From positions 1 through 64,000 of the forward strand of contig JAJFKU010000069.1 in the NCBI GenBank assembly GCA_021773035.1: a stretch of 64,000 nt of DNA, given 5' to 3'. The position numbers and the translations under genes were made by a program. Source of the stretch: Woeseiaceae bacterium (GTDB lineage: Bacteria > Pseudomonadota > Gammaproteobacteria > Steroidobacterales > Woeseiaceae). The notes under the pieces are model-generated. The model was not told where the DNA came from and did not search any database. It was given only the letters and a program-made list of their open reading frames with translations. The first letter of the stretch is position 1; every line of letters starts with the position of its first letter. This document shows positions 1-7,511 of the stretch, piece after piece.

Positions 1-102
1 TTTGTATATTTCTCAGCATCAATAGAATTCTGCATCGGATTCGACGACACCAACGTGCCTCGATTAACTAAGAAGAAATATGCCAACGCTAGAGGCGCGG
101 GC

Positions 103-128
103 TGTCCGAAAACGGTCGTTTTTGGACA
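103..128. repeat. Near-perfect hairpin at the left edge
   Basis: Arms TGTCCGAAAACG (103-114) and CGTTTTTGGACA (117-128) pair at 11 of 12 positions around a 2-base loop. The 12 bases 102-113 recur in exact inverted orientation at 34740-34751, the opposite edge of the metabolic island. The TG...CA ends resemble transposon terminal repeats. A dispersed intergenic repeat is the alternative. Confidence 0.6.
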
Positions 129-130
129 CT

Positions 131-280
131 TCGCGCTGACACACAACATAGTTCTCTATATTCCCGACCGTCCGGTTGTAGGTGCGGTTTCAACCGGTCG
201 CCTAGCGCTCGTTAAATGATTGCTGATGGTGAATGCCGACATTCACTAGTGGTAAGAAAGGGTTAGGACTTGCCACTGAA
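131..280 (+). repeat. Left copy of a 150-bp diverged direct repeat
   Basis: This stretch aligns without gaps to 34841-34990 at a constant offset of 34710 bases, with about 117 of 150 positions identical by hand count. The best block is TCGYGCTGACACACAACATAG, and bases 231-270 are also well kept. Each copy is preceded by a hairpin (103-128 here, 34819-34836 on the right). No coding capacity is evident. Confidence 0.75.
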
Positions 281-388
281 GGTCCGCTACATTGGCGGAC
301 CACAGTTCGACGTTCGTTGCCGTTTCCGGAATGGATCTCTCCCTTTTTTTCGGCCATACCGTAACCGCCGTCAACCGCACCTTGTCCA

Positions 389-1651
389 TTATTCGATAAA
401 CGCAGAAACGATAGCTGGCTGCCAACTAATAATGACCAGCACTATCAGTGTCGTCAACAAGAAGGGTAGTAGAGCGATGAACAGCTTGCCTGGCGACACC
501 TTTGCAGCGGACGATGCGACGAAAAGGCCAGCGCCGACCGGGGGGGTCAACAATCCCAGAACAACGTTAATGCAGACTATTACGCCAAAGTGATAGGGGC
601 TAATTCCGTAGACGCTCTGTGCTACCGGCAACAATATTGGCACCACGAGTATTAACGCGGCTATGCCGTCAATTACCATTCCGACCACGAGCATGAACAG
701 GCTCACCAGCAGTAGAAAGACAAAGGCACTCTCCGTCAGCCCTGTTAGCCACGCCGCAATCGATTGCGGCACTTGTTCGAAGATAATGACCCACCCGAAA
801 ACGTTTGCTGCGCCTACTAGGAACAAGACCATGGCAGACGTGCGAACGGTTCTAAGTAGAACTGCTGGTAAGTGGCTGAAATCGAGGTCGCGATATACGT
901 ATCGTCCAATCACGAGTGCCGCAACCGATGCTAAAGCGGCTGACTCGGTCGGGGTCGCGATACCTAACAGAATCCCACCAATTATCACGATAGGCACCAA
1001 ACTTGCTGGCAACCCGCTGATTAGATGGCTGATGACTTCTTCTCGTGAATACCAACGGCCGCTCGGATAATTGTATTTGAAGCCGAGAATAGTTATAGCT
1101 ACCAGAAAGCCGCTCGCCATCAACAGACCAGGAATGATGCCCGCAACAAACAAGTCGCCGATGCCTATCTGTGCTAGAACGCCAAAAATGACGAAGAGCA
1201 TTGACGGCGGAATAATGGGTGACAGGAGCCCGCCCGCTGCCGTCGTAGCGGCAGCAAATTCAGGAGCGTAACCGGCCCGGGTCATTTCGGGAACCATCGC
1301 GCGTGACATGATTGCTATCTGCGCCGTTCCCGACCCTACAATCGATGCCATCATCATGTTTGAGATAAGGTTTATATAGGCCAAACCGCCCTTGAGTCCT
1401 CCCACGAATATTCCCGCAAAAGCTATGAGCCGGCGCGTGATGCCGCCTTCATTCATGAGCTCTCCGGCCAGGATAAATAGGGGAATCGCGAGCAACCCAT
1501 ACCGTTCCAGACCACCGAACAATTGCTGTGGGAGCGAAAAGAATAGAAGGAAATTGTCGGTCAAGAGGATGTACGCGACTGCAGTTAGGCCCAGGGTCAG
1601 CGCTATCGGAACGCCAACCAGCAGCAAAACTACGAAGACAACGATTATCAT
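389..1651 (-). CDS. TRAP transporter large permease (DctM family)
   Basis: Integral membrane subunit of a tripartite ATP-independent periplasmic transporter, which imports an organic acid or amino acid using a sodium or proton gradient. The 420 residues match the usual DctM length, with about 12 hydrophobic segments and the family motifs GGLKGGLAYIN near residue 85 and LLSPIIPPSMLFV near 140. The start overlaps the end of the small permease gene by 4 bases, which suggests coupled translation. It is the last gene of a leftward set: dioxygenase, receptor, small permease, large permease. The substrate cannot be read from the permease. Operon position suggests control by the operator at 3844-3857. 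Confidence 0.93.
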   Translation of the reverse strand: MIIVVFVVLLLVGVPIALTLGLTAVAYILLTDNFLLFFSLPQQLFGGLERYGLLAIPLFILAGELMNEGGITRRLIAFAGIFVGGLKGGLAYINLISNMMMASIVGSGTAQIAIMSRAMVPEMTRAGYAPEFAAATTAAGGLLSPIIPPSMLFVIFGVLAQIGIGDLFVAGIIPGLLMASGFLVAITILGFKYNYPSGRWYSREEVISHLISGLPASLVPIVIIGGILLGIATPTESAALASVAALVIGRYVYRDLDFSHLPAVLLRTVRTSAMVLFLVGAANVFGWVIIFEQVPQSIAAWLTGLTESAFVFLLLVSLFMLVVGMVIDGIAALILVVPILLPVAQSVYGISPYHFGVIVCINVVLGLLTPPVGAGLFVASSAAKVSPGKLFIALLPFLLTTLIVLVIISWQPAIVSAFIE

Positions 1652-2196
1652 GACTTGGGCGACAAGCTTGTTGAATCCTGCACCAGATTTTTGAGCGCAT
1701 GCAAGGTCATCGTCAGTGACACAATCGGAACTATCATCCAGACCCAGTACTTCTGAATTCCAATGGTATTTGTGGGCTCTTGATAGATGAAGTTGTAGGT
1801 GCCTCCAGCAAATTCGCCTGTATCGAATCCATACCTCGACAACGCGACAAGGTCATACCAAGCCACGCACATTGCGAATAATCCAACCGCAAACGCCAAC
1901 ACAAGTACATCTACGCATACTAGGAGCGCTCTAGCTTTACCTTCAGAGAGCTCGCTGATCAGCAGCGTGACTGAAACATGCCGTCTCTCATGTAGCAAAA
2001 GTGAAGCCCCGAGCAGGGTCATCCAAATCATTGTGTAGACTGCGAGCTCGTCGACCCAGAACAAAGCCATATTGAACGCTCGAGTTGCGACGTTTAATAG
2101 AATTAAGATCACCAGCGCTGCTACAAGTGCGCAGCAGGCAAAACGCTCCAGTCTCGCGATAGTATCCGACCAAGAATTTAGCCGGCTCTTAATCAT
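1648..2196 (-). CDS. TRAP transporter small permease (DctQ family)
   Basis: The 182-residue small membrane subunit pairs with the DctM permease downstream. Four hydrophobic segments are visible, including a first at about residues 18-40 and a second near 50-66 that contains the characteristic WVDELAVYTMIWMTLLGAS stretch, followed by an RRHVSV-like turn. The gene overlaps the upstream receptor gene by 8 bases and the permease gene by 4, a tight TRAP operon. Nothing unusual is seen apart from a rather polar C-terminus. Confidence 0.9.
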   Translation of the reverse strand: MIKSRLNSWSDTIARLERFACCALVAALVILILLNVATRAFNMALFWVDELAVYTMIWMTLLGASLLLHERRHVSVTLLISELSEGKARALLVCVDVLVLAFAVGLFAMCVAWYDLVALSRYGFDTGEFAGGTYNFIYQEPTNTIGIQKYWVWMIVPIVSLTMTLHALKNLVQDSTSLSPKS

Positions 2197-3151
2197 GGTT
2201 GCGTAGCTCTAGGAGAGAGGGACTTCGCTTGAGCCAGATCGCGTCCCATTGCTCGGCCGTAGAGCCAAAGAACCCAGGGTCGACGTCGATGACGGAAATA
2301 CTTGATTCTCGAAGTTGCTCCTCATATTTGCCTTCAGCCAAAACATAGGAGTCGATAAGTGCGTTCAATTCGGAGCGCATAAGATCCTGTATGAGATCCC
2401 GCTCTGATTCAGACAGACGTACCCAAACTCGTGCTGACACAAGCCCCACCATCGGAAACATCATATGGTTCGAGAGGACTACGGTTTCGCCCAATTCGTG
2501 ATAACGGAGCTTGACGATTAACTCGAGATCCATATCAATAGCATCAACCTGACCGTTAGCTAGTCCGTCATAGACAGACGCAAGCGGCATTGGCGTCGGC
2601 GCCGCGCCAAGCAGATTGTAGAAGTCCCGAATAGGTGCGAACGGTGTGATGCGAATCTTCTTGCCTTGTAGGTCCTCGCGGTTTCTTGTTGGCGATGTTG
2701 TCAATATCTGGCGCATGCCGCCCATCCCGTATCCGATGCCGACAACACCGATCTTGCGTGGCAACGAGCCAAGCATCAGATGTGCGTGGTCGGATCGTAG
2801 AATATCGGCTGCACCCTCAATATCTTTCACCAAGAAAGGGGCATAGAACACACCAAAGTCAGGGACTCGATTTGACACTTCGGCCACGGTAAGAAACGCC
2901 ATATCAATCGCGCCCGTTTGCAACTGCTGGAGCATCTGCGCTTCATTTCCGAGTTGTTGCGATGGGTATATCACGACGGTATGGCGGCCATCGCTGGCCG
3001 CCGCAAGCGACGCACCGAATGCTTCAGCGGCCCGGGTCCAAGCGTGGTTCGGCGGTGTCAGGACGCCAAGGCGAAACTCTCTTGCGCCGGCAGCCTGCGA
3101 CATGCACAGCACGACCAGCGAAACTAACGCGGATGCCCAGCGAGTCGACAC
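2189..3151 (-). CDS. TRAP transporter solute-binding protein (DctP family)
   Basis: Periplasmic receptor that delivers ligand to the DctQM pair encoded just downstream. The 320 residues start at a GTG. They open with a Sec-type leader of about 23 residues ending AAGA, followed by REFRLGVLTPPNHAW, the usual first strand of DctP proteins. The segments YPSQQLGNEAQMLQQLQTG and GKKIRITPFAPIRDFYNLLGA are typical ligand-domain motifs. It lies 52 bases after the dioxygenase gene, so ligand and enzyme may belong to one pathway. The substrate is unknown. Confidence 0.92.
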   Translation of the reverse strand: MSTRWASALVSLVVLCMSQAAGAREFRLGVLTPPNHAWTRAAEAFGASLAAASDGRHTVVIYPSQQLGNEAQMLQQLQTGAIDMAFLTVAEVSNRVPDFGVFYAPFLVKDIEGAADILRSDHAHLMLGSLPRKIGVVGIGYGMGGMRQILTTSPTRNREDLQGKKIRITPFAPIRDFYNLLGAAPTPMPLASVYDGLANGQVDAIDMDLELIVKLRYHELGETVVLSNHMMFPMVGLVSARVWVRLSESERDLIQDLMRSELNALIDSYVLAEGKYEEQLRESSISVIDVDPGFFGSTAEQWDAIWLKRSPSLLELRNHD

Positions 3152-3203
3152 TACGATGGAATTGGAAGAAGACGTGGATGTGAATCGTCAGTTGAATCAA
3201 ATG

Positions 3204-3767
3204 TCATAATTGCACCCAACCCTCCGGCGGCTTGCCTTTGCCAGGATGCAGGTCGCCACAATTCGGGCATGTGCGTGCATCTTGATCGTTGTGGTATGCG
3301 TCGTAAATCTTCGGCAGCGCGTCGACAATGCCGCTCGGATCCATTAGCGAAACTTCCACTCTATGAACGCGAGACGTACAGCCGAAGCAATACCACTCGA
3401 ACCCTTCCTTCATGCCCATCATTCTCGGTGATTCAACAACGATTCCGATGGATCCCTCCTGCGGTCGCTGAGGAGCGTGCACCGTGTGCGCCGGCAGCAT
3501 AAAAACTTCCCCCTGTCTGATCGGAATATCGTAGATGTCACCGTTTTCCGCGATCTTCAGCATCATGTCGCCCTTGATCTGGTAAAACCATTCATCGACT
3601 GGATCATCGTGAAAGTCCATTCGGGTATTGGGGCCGCCGACAACCATTACGATCATTCCTGAGTCATCGTGCAACAAGTGGTTGCCGACAGGTGGTTTCA
3701 ACATTGCTTGATGCTGATCCACCCAATCTTGAAAATTGAATGCTCGTAATCTTGGGTGTTCCGCCAT
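3204..3767 (-). CDS. nbaC: 3-hydroxyanthranilate 3,4-dioxygenase-like cupin enzyme
   Basis: The 188-residue protein matches bacterial 3-hydroxyanthranilate 3,4-dioxygenase, a cytoplasmic ring-cleaving iron enzyme of the kynurenine route. The active-site iron ligands are visible as His and Glu in DFHDDPVDEWFYQ and His in HTVHAPQRP. Cys pairs in CFGCTSR and TCPNCGDLHPGKG near the C-terminus form the rubredoxin-like second metal site of the bacterial enzymes. The ATG at 3767 is chosen because GGAG sits 7 bases upstream; an earlier in-frame start at 3848 would overlap the operator. No kynureninase or tryptophan dioxygenase is in the window, so the true substrate may be another o-aminophenol. Confidence 0.87.
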   Translation of the reverse strand: MAEHPRLRAFNFQDWVDQHQAMLKPPVGNHLLHDDSGMIVMVVGGPNTRMDFHDDPVDEWFYQIKGDMMLKIAENGDIYDIPIRQGEVFMLPAHTVHAPQRPQEGSIGIVVESPRMMGMKEGFEWYCFGCTSRVHRVEVSLMDPSGIVDALPKIYDAYHNDQDARTCPNCGDLHPGKGKPPEGWVQL

Positions 3768-3843
3768 CTGAATTCTCCATTCACCTACTAACACGCTTGA
3801 GTGCTCAATCTGGCTGTGAATCGTAGCGAAAAAGACCGAAGTA

Positions 3844-3857
3844 TGCAAACGTGTGCA
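3844..3857. promoter_or_regulatory. LacI-family operator A
   Basis: TGCAAACGTGTGCA is a 14-bp near-palindrome with the central CG of LacI/PurR-type operators. It lies between the divergent dioxygenase-TRAP operon and the symporter gene. A CATAAT box at 3865-3870 could be the -10 of the symporter promoter, which would put the operator inside the promoter. Four more copies occur in the window. Confidence 0.75.
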
Positions 3858-3897
3858 AATGCGGCATAATCCACCTGAATAACACTAAAGGCCCGAT

Positions 3898-5445
3898 ATG
3901 AATTCCGTTGACAACCGTCCATTCAAGCGCTGGCGGAGCATCCCGCTCGTGGCTCTGGCTCTGTTTGCTCCAGCCGTGGCTTTCGCCTCCAGCAGCGTTG
4001 ACGAGTTGATCAACTCGAGTGTCCAACCCCTAACAGCCTTCGTTTCGAGTGTTATTTTCTTTAGCATCCCGGTATTCGGTGCTGAATTGCCGCTAGTCGT
4101 GCTTTGGTTGGTTGGCGGCGCTCTTTTCTTTACGTTCTACTTCGGATTCATCAACCTGCGCGGTTTCAAACACGCGATTGACCTTGTGTCCGGCAAGTAC
4201 TCCAGCTCGGATCACCCTGGTGAGGTTTCGCACTTTCAGGCACTCGCAACGGCAGTCTCAGGAACGGTTGGAATTAGTAACATTGGCGGCGTCGCCGTCG
4301 CGATTTCGGTCGGCGGGCCGGGTGCAACATTTTGGATTATCGTGGCCGGCGTGCTCGGAATGTCCACGAAGTTTGTTGAGTGCGCACTCGGTACTTGGTA
4401 TCGACGGGAGAACGCCGACGGAAGCGTTTCCGGCGGACCTATGTACTACCTTGAAAGGGGTCTACGAGAGCGCGGCTTGCCGCGGCTTGGCAAGTTTATG
4501 TCGAAGTTCTACGCTGCCGGGATAGTGATTGGCTGCATGGGTATCGGCAACATGTTCCAGTCAAACCAAGCTTATGTGCAGTTTGTTAATGTTACCGGGG
4601 GCGCCGAGGGCAGCTGGTTCAACGATAAGGGGTGGCTGTTTGGAGTGGCAATCGCTGCAATCGTAGCGATTGTGATTATCGGCGGGATCAAGAGCATCGC
4701 CCGCGTCACTGCGAAGATCGTACCATTCATGGCCATTTTCTACGTCGTTTGCGCGCTCGTAATTATCAGCATGAACTACGAGGCGGTACCGTTTGCTTTT
4801 GACGCGATTGTTGGTGGTGCTTTTGATCCGGATTCCATCGCCGGAGGCGCACTCGGGGTAATGATTGTTGGATTCCAACGAGCAGTTTTCTCTAATGAGG
4901 CTGGAATAGGGTCTGCGGCGATCGCACATTCCGCTGTCAAGACGAATGAGCCTATTACAGAAGGATTTGTGTCGTTGCTCGAGCCGTTCATTGACACTGT
5001 TGTTATCTGCACGATGACGGCACTTGTCATTGTGACCACGCTCTACTACGAACCGCAATTTGCCCAGGGTCTCCAAGGTATCGAGATGACATCCTACGCG
5101 TTCGCACGCAACATCTCGTGGTCTCCATATACGATCGCGATTGCGGGTATTCTGTTCGCTTTCTCCACGATGATTTCGTGGGCCTACTATGGTCTGAAAG
5201 GCTGGACTTATCTTGTCGGAGAATCCCGCGGGGCAGGACTTGGATTCAACATCGTATTCTGTCTTTTTGTGGTGCTTGGATCTTCAATTCAACTCACCGC
5301 GGTGTTGGATTTTTCGGACGCTTTAGTGTTCGTCATTTGCGTACCGAATATTCTGGGCCTATACATTCTGGCGCCGACTCTGAAGCGACGCCTGATCCGT
5401 TACCAGGATCGGCTTGCGAGCGGAGAATTCCGAAATCTGAAGTAG
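3898..5445 (+). CDS. Sodium:alanine/glycine symporter family (AGCS) protein
   Basis: Inner-membrane carrier that imports a small amino acid with sodium. The 515 residues carry about 11 hydrophobic segments and AGCS signatures: GVAVAISVGGPGATFWI near residue 135, GGPMYYLERGL near 180, and FSNEAGIGSAAIAHSA near 330. The N-terminus has an extra hydrophobic stretch ending in AFASS that reads like a cleavable leader, seen in some long AGCS proteins. It is divergent from the dioxygenase operon across operator A, so both are probably induced together. Amino-acid uptake fits either the substrate or an amino product of the pathway. Confidence 0.92.
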   Translation: MNSVDNRPFKRWRSIPLVALALFAPAVAFASSSVDELINSSVQPLTAFVSSVIFFSIPVFGAELPLVVLWLVGGALFFTFYFGFINLRGFKHAIDLVSGKYSSSDHPGEVSHFQALATAVSGTVGISNIGGVAVAISVGGPGATFWIIVAGVLGMSTKFVECALGTWYRRENADGSVSGGPMYYLERGLRERGLPRLGKFMSKFYAAGIVIGCMGIGNMFQSNQAYVQFVNVTGGAEGSWFNDKGWLFGVAIAAIVAIVIIGGIKSIARVTAKIVPFMAIFYVVCALVIISMNYEAVPFAFDAIVGGAFDPDSIAGGALGVMIVGFQRAVFSNEAGIGSAAIAHSAVKTNEPITEGFVSLLEPFIDTVVICTMTALVIVTTLYYEPQFAQGLQGIEMTSYAFARNISWSPYTIAIAGILFAFSTMISWAYYGLKGWTYLVGESRGAGLGFNIVFCLFVVLGSSIQLTAVLDFSDALVFVICVPNILGLYILAPTLKRRLIRYQDRLASGEFRNLK

Positions 5446-5479
5446 CTTTCCGATGACTTGATCAGGAGTTTGGGAACCT

Positions 5480-5505
5480 CGTCGATCGAGAAGATCCGAT
5501 CGACG
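5480..5505. terminator. Hairpin between convergent genes
   Basis: Perfect 8-bp arms CGTCGATC (5480-5487) and GATCGACG (5498-5505) with a 10-base loop lie between the converging symporter and TRAP receptor genes. No U-run follows on either strand, so intrinsic termination is only suggested by position. Confidence 0.35.
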
Positions 5506-5547
5506 ACTTGAGCCACCGAACAGCCGCTACGGCAGAACGAATACAAA

Positions 5548-6612
5548 TTACATGTCCTTGATAATTTCAAGATGTTTCTTTACACGCTCAGGGTCCCGGG
5601 AATGGTCGATTATGTGGTTGCGAACTTTCCCTGAGAATTCCTCTGCCCATGCATCCCTCTCCTCTTGGGTTTGTAAATGCACAGTAACGTCGAATGCGTT
5701 ATTTAGGGCTGAATGATAGATCGTCGTCGCTTGCTCGTAGTCAAACGCGAGCCTTTCGGCATCTTTCACTGCTCGCTGAAAGCCTGTTTTCTGCGAATCG
5801 GAAAAACTATCCCAAACCTCGCTATTGATCATGAGAGTACGAAAAATGGAATAGAACCCAGGCGAAACTGTGACGAACTTGAACTTGGTATATAGGCGCT
5901 GAAGGTGATTAGCTTGAAATACACCGATTGATGTATCCAGTCGTGTCTGATTGTTCAATTCCCCACGCATTATTTTGGAGAATGGCAAACTGTAGAGTTC
6001 GGCCGGCTCAATGTCGGCCCACATTGGCTGAAAGGCGTCCAGCCCCTGGTTTATGTGACGTCCGGTAAAGTCATATGGCCACTTCAAAAGTTTGTCCGTC
6101 GCGGCAATACCAGCGGTACGAGACACAAGAAAGTGCCCAAGAACTTTGACGTGATGTCGCTCTTCTATACTTGACGAAAAGAGGGCTGCTAACTCAGATG
6201 CCGGATATCTTGCGGCCTGTTGTTCATCCTTAAACAAGTAAGGAATCTCGAAGATTTCGAAGCCTTCAATCTCAGGCAATGCGAGTGACGCAATAACCGC
6301 TGCCTGGTACTGCTCACCGTTACTTACAATGCCAGGAAGCTCGGACTCGGCAACACCGTCACCTCTGCCGGTGACGATCTCAAGCTCAATCTCGCCGTTG
6401 GTTTCGTAAGCGACCAACTTGCTCAGATCATGTAGTGCCTGATTTAGATGGTGGGGCATTTCGCCGTGCTTAGTTGTGCCGTGAACGAAACGAACCTTCA
6501 CAACTACCGGATCCAAGCCACCAGCAGTTGCTGATAGCAACGAATCTGACAGTCCAAACATGATGGCGACTACTACAAATAATGAGTAGTAGCGTTTCTT
6601 AGCCAAGCCCAC
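5548..6612 (-). CDS. Orphan TRAP-type solute-binding protein
   Basis: A DctP-fold periplasmic receptor of about 354 residues with an N-terminal hydrophobic leader (residues 8-30). IPYLFKDEQQAARYPASEL and LGHFLVSRTAG correspond to the DctP family's LPFLF and GxWxxGxR regions. The GTG at 6612 is preferred because GGAG lies 8 bases upstream; a TTG at 6618 overlaps the previous stop. No DctQ or DctM gene accompanies it. It is the last gene of the operon LVIVD protein, propeller amidohydrolase, MBL hydrolase, receptor. The segment FTGRHINQGLDAF replaces the usual GKKIR motif, so ligand binding may differ. It could serve one of the two permease pairs elsewhere in the regulon. Confidence 0.8.
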   Translation of the reverse strand: MGLAKKRYYSLFVVVAIMFGLSDSLLSATAGGLDPVVVKVRFVHGTTKHGEMPHHLNQALHDLSKLVAYETNGEIELEIVTGRGDGVAESELPGIVSNGEQYQAAVIASLALPEIEGFEIFEIPYLFKDEQQAARYPASELAALFSSSIEERHHVKVLGHFLVSRTAGIAATDKLLKWPYDFTGRHINQGLDAFQPMWADIEPAELYSLPFSKIMRGELNNQTRLDTSIGVFQANHLQRLYTKFKFVTVSPGFYSIFRTLMINSEVWDSFSDSQKTGFQRAVKDAERLAFDYEQATTIYHSALNNAFDVTVHLQTQEERDAWAEEFSGKVRNHIIDHSRDPERVKKHLEIIKDM

Positions 6613-6614
6613 AA

Positions 6615-7511
6615 TCAATTCTCCTCATTTTCGTGCAGCAGCTTTTCATAGGCGCCTTGCACATTGAGTAGAAACCACGCATCCCAATTTCCAAGATGCT
6701 TTTTAAAGCGATCCATTTGCATGCCTTGTTGCGTTTCTTCAAGAGACTTTCCATCCTTAATCGCCTCACCCACCTGATCTGCAAGGGTGCTGATATAGTC
6801 GGTAAAGATTTCCAGGTCCCGCCGATTGCCGATTTCGGGATGACCCGACAAGACATGATCGAATTCCAGAGCACTGGCGTCTCGCAATTGACGAATCGTA
6901 CCTAGCAGTGGGCTAAGCCCTAATGTTTTGTACCCAACTGTCTTTATGTTGGCCGCATCAACAATCATCACCGTGCGATCTTCCACGAACTGGACGGCGG
7001 CCAAACTATCGGTATGGCCGCCCGGACCGAGATAGACAAGATTGATAGTTTTTTTTCCAATCTTCAGCGTTAGTTTTTCGGAGAAGGTGACATCTGGCAG
7101 GGCAACGTCCCACCGAGTCATTCTTTGCGAATCCTCCTCCCACCAGAGAATCTCCTGCTCTACATTTTCATGGGCGATGATTGTCGCTCCATCATCCTTG
7201 AAGGGGTTGCTTCCACCAATATGATCGTAATGGGAGTGCGAGAAGATCACGTACTTCACAGGCTGATCGAAGCGGCTCTTCAGTTCTGCTCTCAACCATT
7301 TGCTGGATTCGGGATCCATAGTGTCGGCAACAACAATGCCCTCTTCCGTGACCAGTACGGCGCCGATGTGTGTGCCTCTGGGGCCACCGACGAAAGAATA
7401 CAGAGACTCAGTGATCGGCGTCAGTGAGTATTCGACTTGTTGTTGCGCCGCCGCCCGCCCAGAAAGAAATACTGCTAGCGCCAGCAGCCACATGAAACTA
7501 GTTTTAATCAT
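6615..7511 (-). CDS. Exported metallo-beta-lactamase-fold hydrolase
   Basis: The 298 residues start with a Sec leader ending RAAAQQQ, so the protein is probably periplasmic. The zinc motif HSHYDHIGG (HxHxDH) is at about residues 111-119, followed by GHTDSL and the bridging aspartate in VDAANIK. SGHPEIG supplies the last His. This is the general MBL hydrolase fold of the SoxH/quinoprotein-relay type rather than a proven beta-lactamase. It overlaps the propeller amidohydrolase gene upstream by 4 bases. Hydrolysis of an ester, lactone or amide in the periplasm is likely; the substrate is unknown. Confidence 0.85.
   Translation of the reverse strand: MIKTSFMWLLALAVFLSGRAAAQQQVEYSLTPITESLYSFVGGPRGTHIGAVLVTEEGIVVADTMDPESSKWLRAELKSRFDQPVKYVIFSHSHYDHIGGSNPFKDDGATIIAHENVEQEILWWEEDSQRMTRWDVALPDVTFSEKLTLKIGKKTINLVYLGPGGHTDSLAAVQFVEDRTVMIVDAANIKTVGYKTLGLSPLLGTIRQLRDASALEFDHVLSGHPEIGNRRDLEIFTDYISTLADQVGEAIKDGKSLEETQQGMQMDRFKKHLGNWDAWFLLNVQGAYEKLLHENEEN

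Larger units (their letters stand above)
1..388. other. Gene-free left flank of the catabolic island
   Basis: No convincing gene is seen in these 388 bases. They hold a hairpin at 103-128 and the left copy of a 150-bp repeat at 131-280. A short open frame at 270-593 runs antisense into the 3' end of the TRAP permease and has no recognisable protein features. The leftward TRAP operon ends at 389 with no obvious T-rich terminator hairpin. Confidence 0.6.

Noticed and set aside
270..593. Open frame of 107 residues at the left end
   Set aside because: Antisense to the 3' end of the TRAP permease over half its length, no motifs, begins within a repeat.
6615..7511. Antibiotic-resistance beta-lactamase
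   Set aside because: The fold and metal motif are shared by many hydrolases, and the operon context is catabolic.
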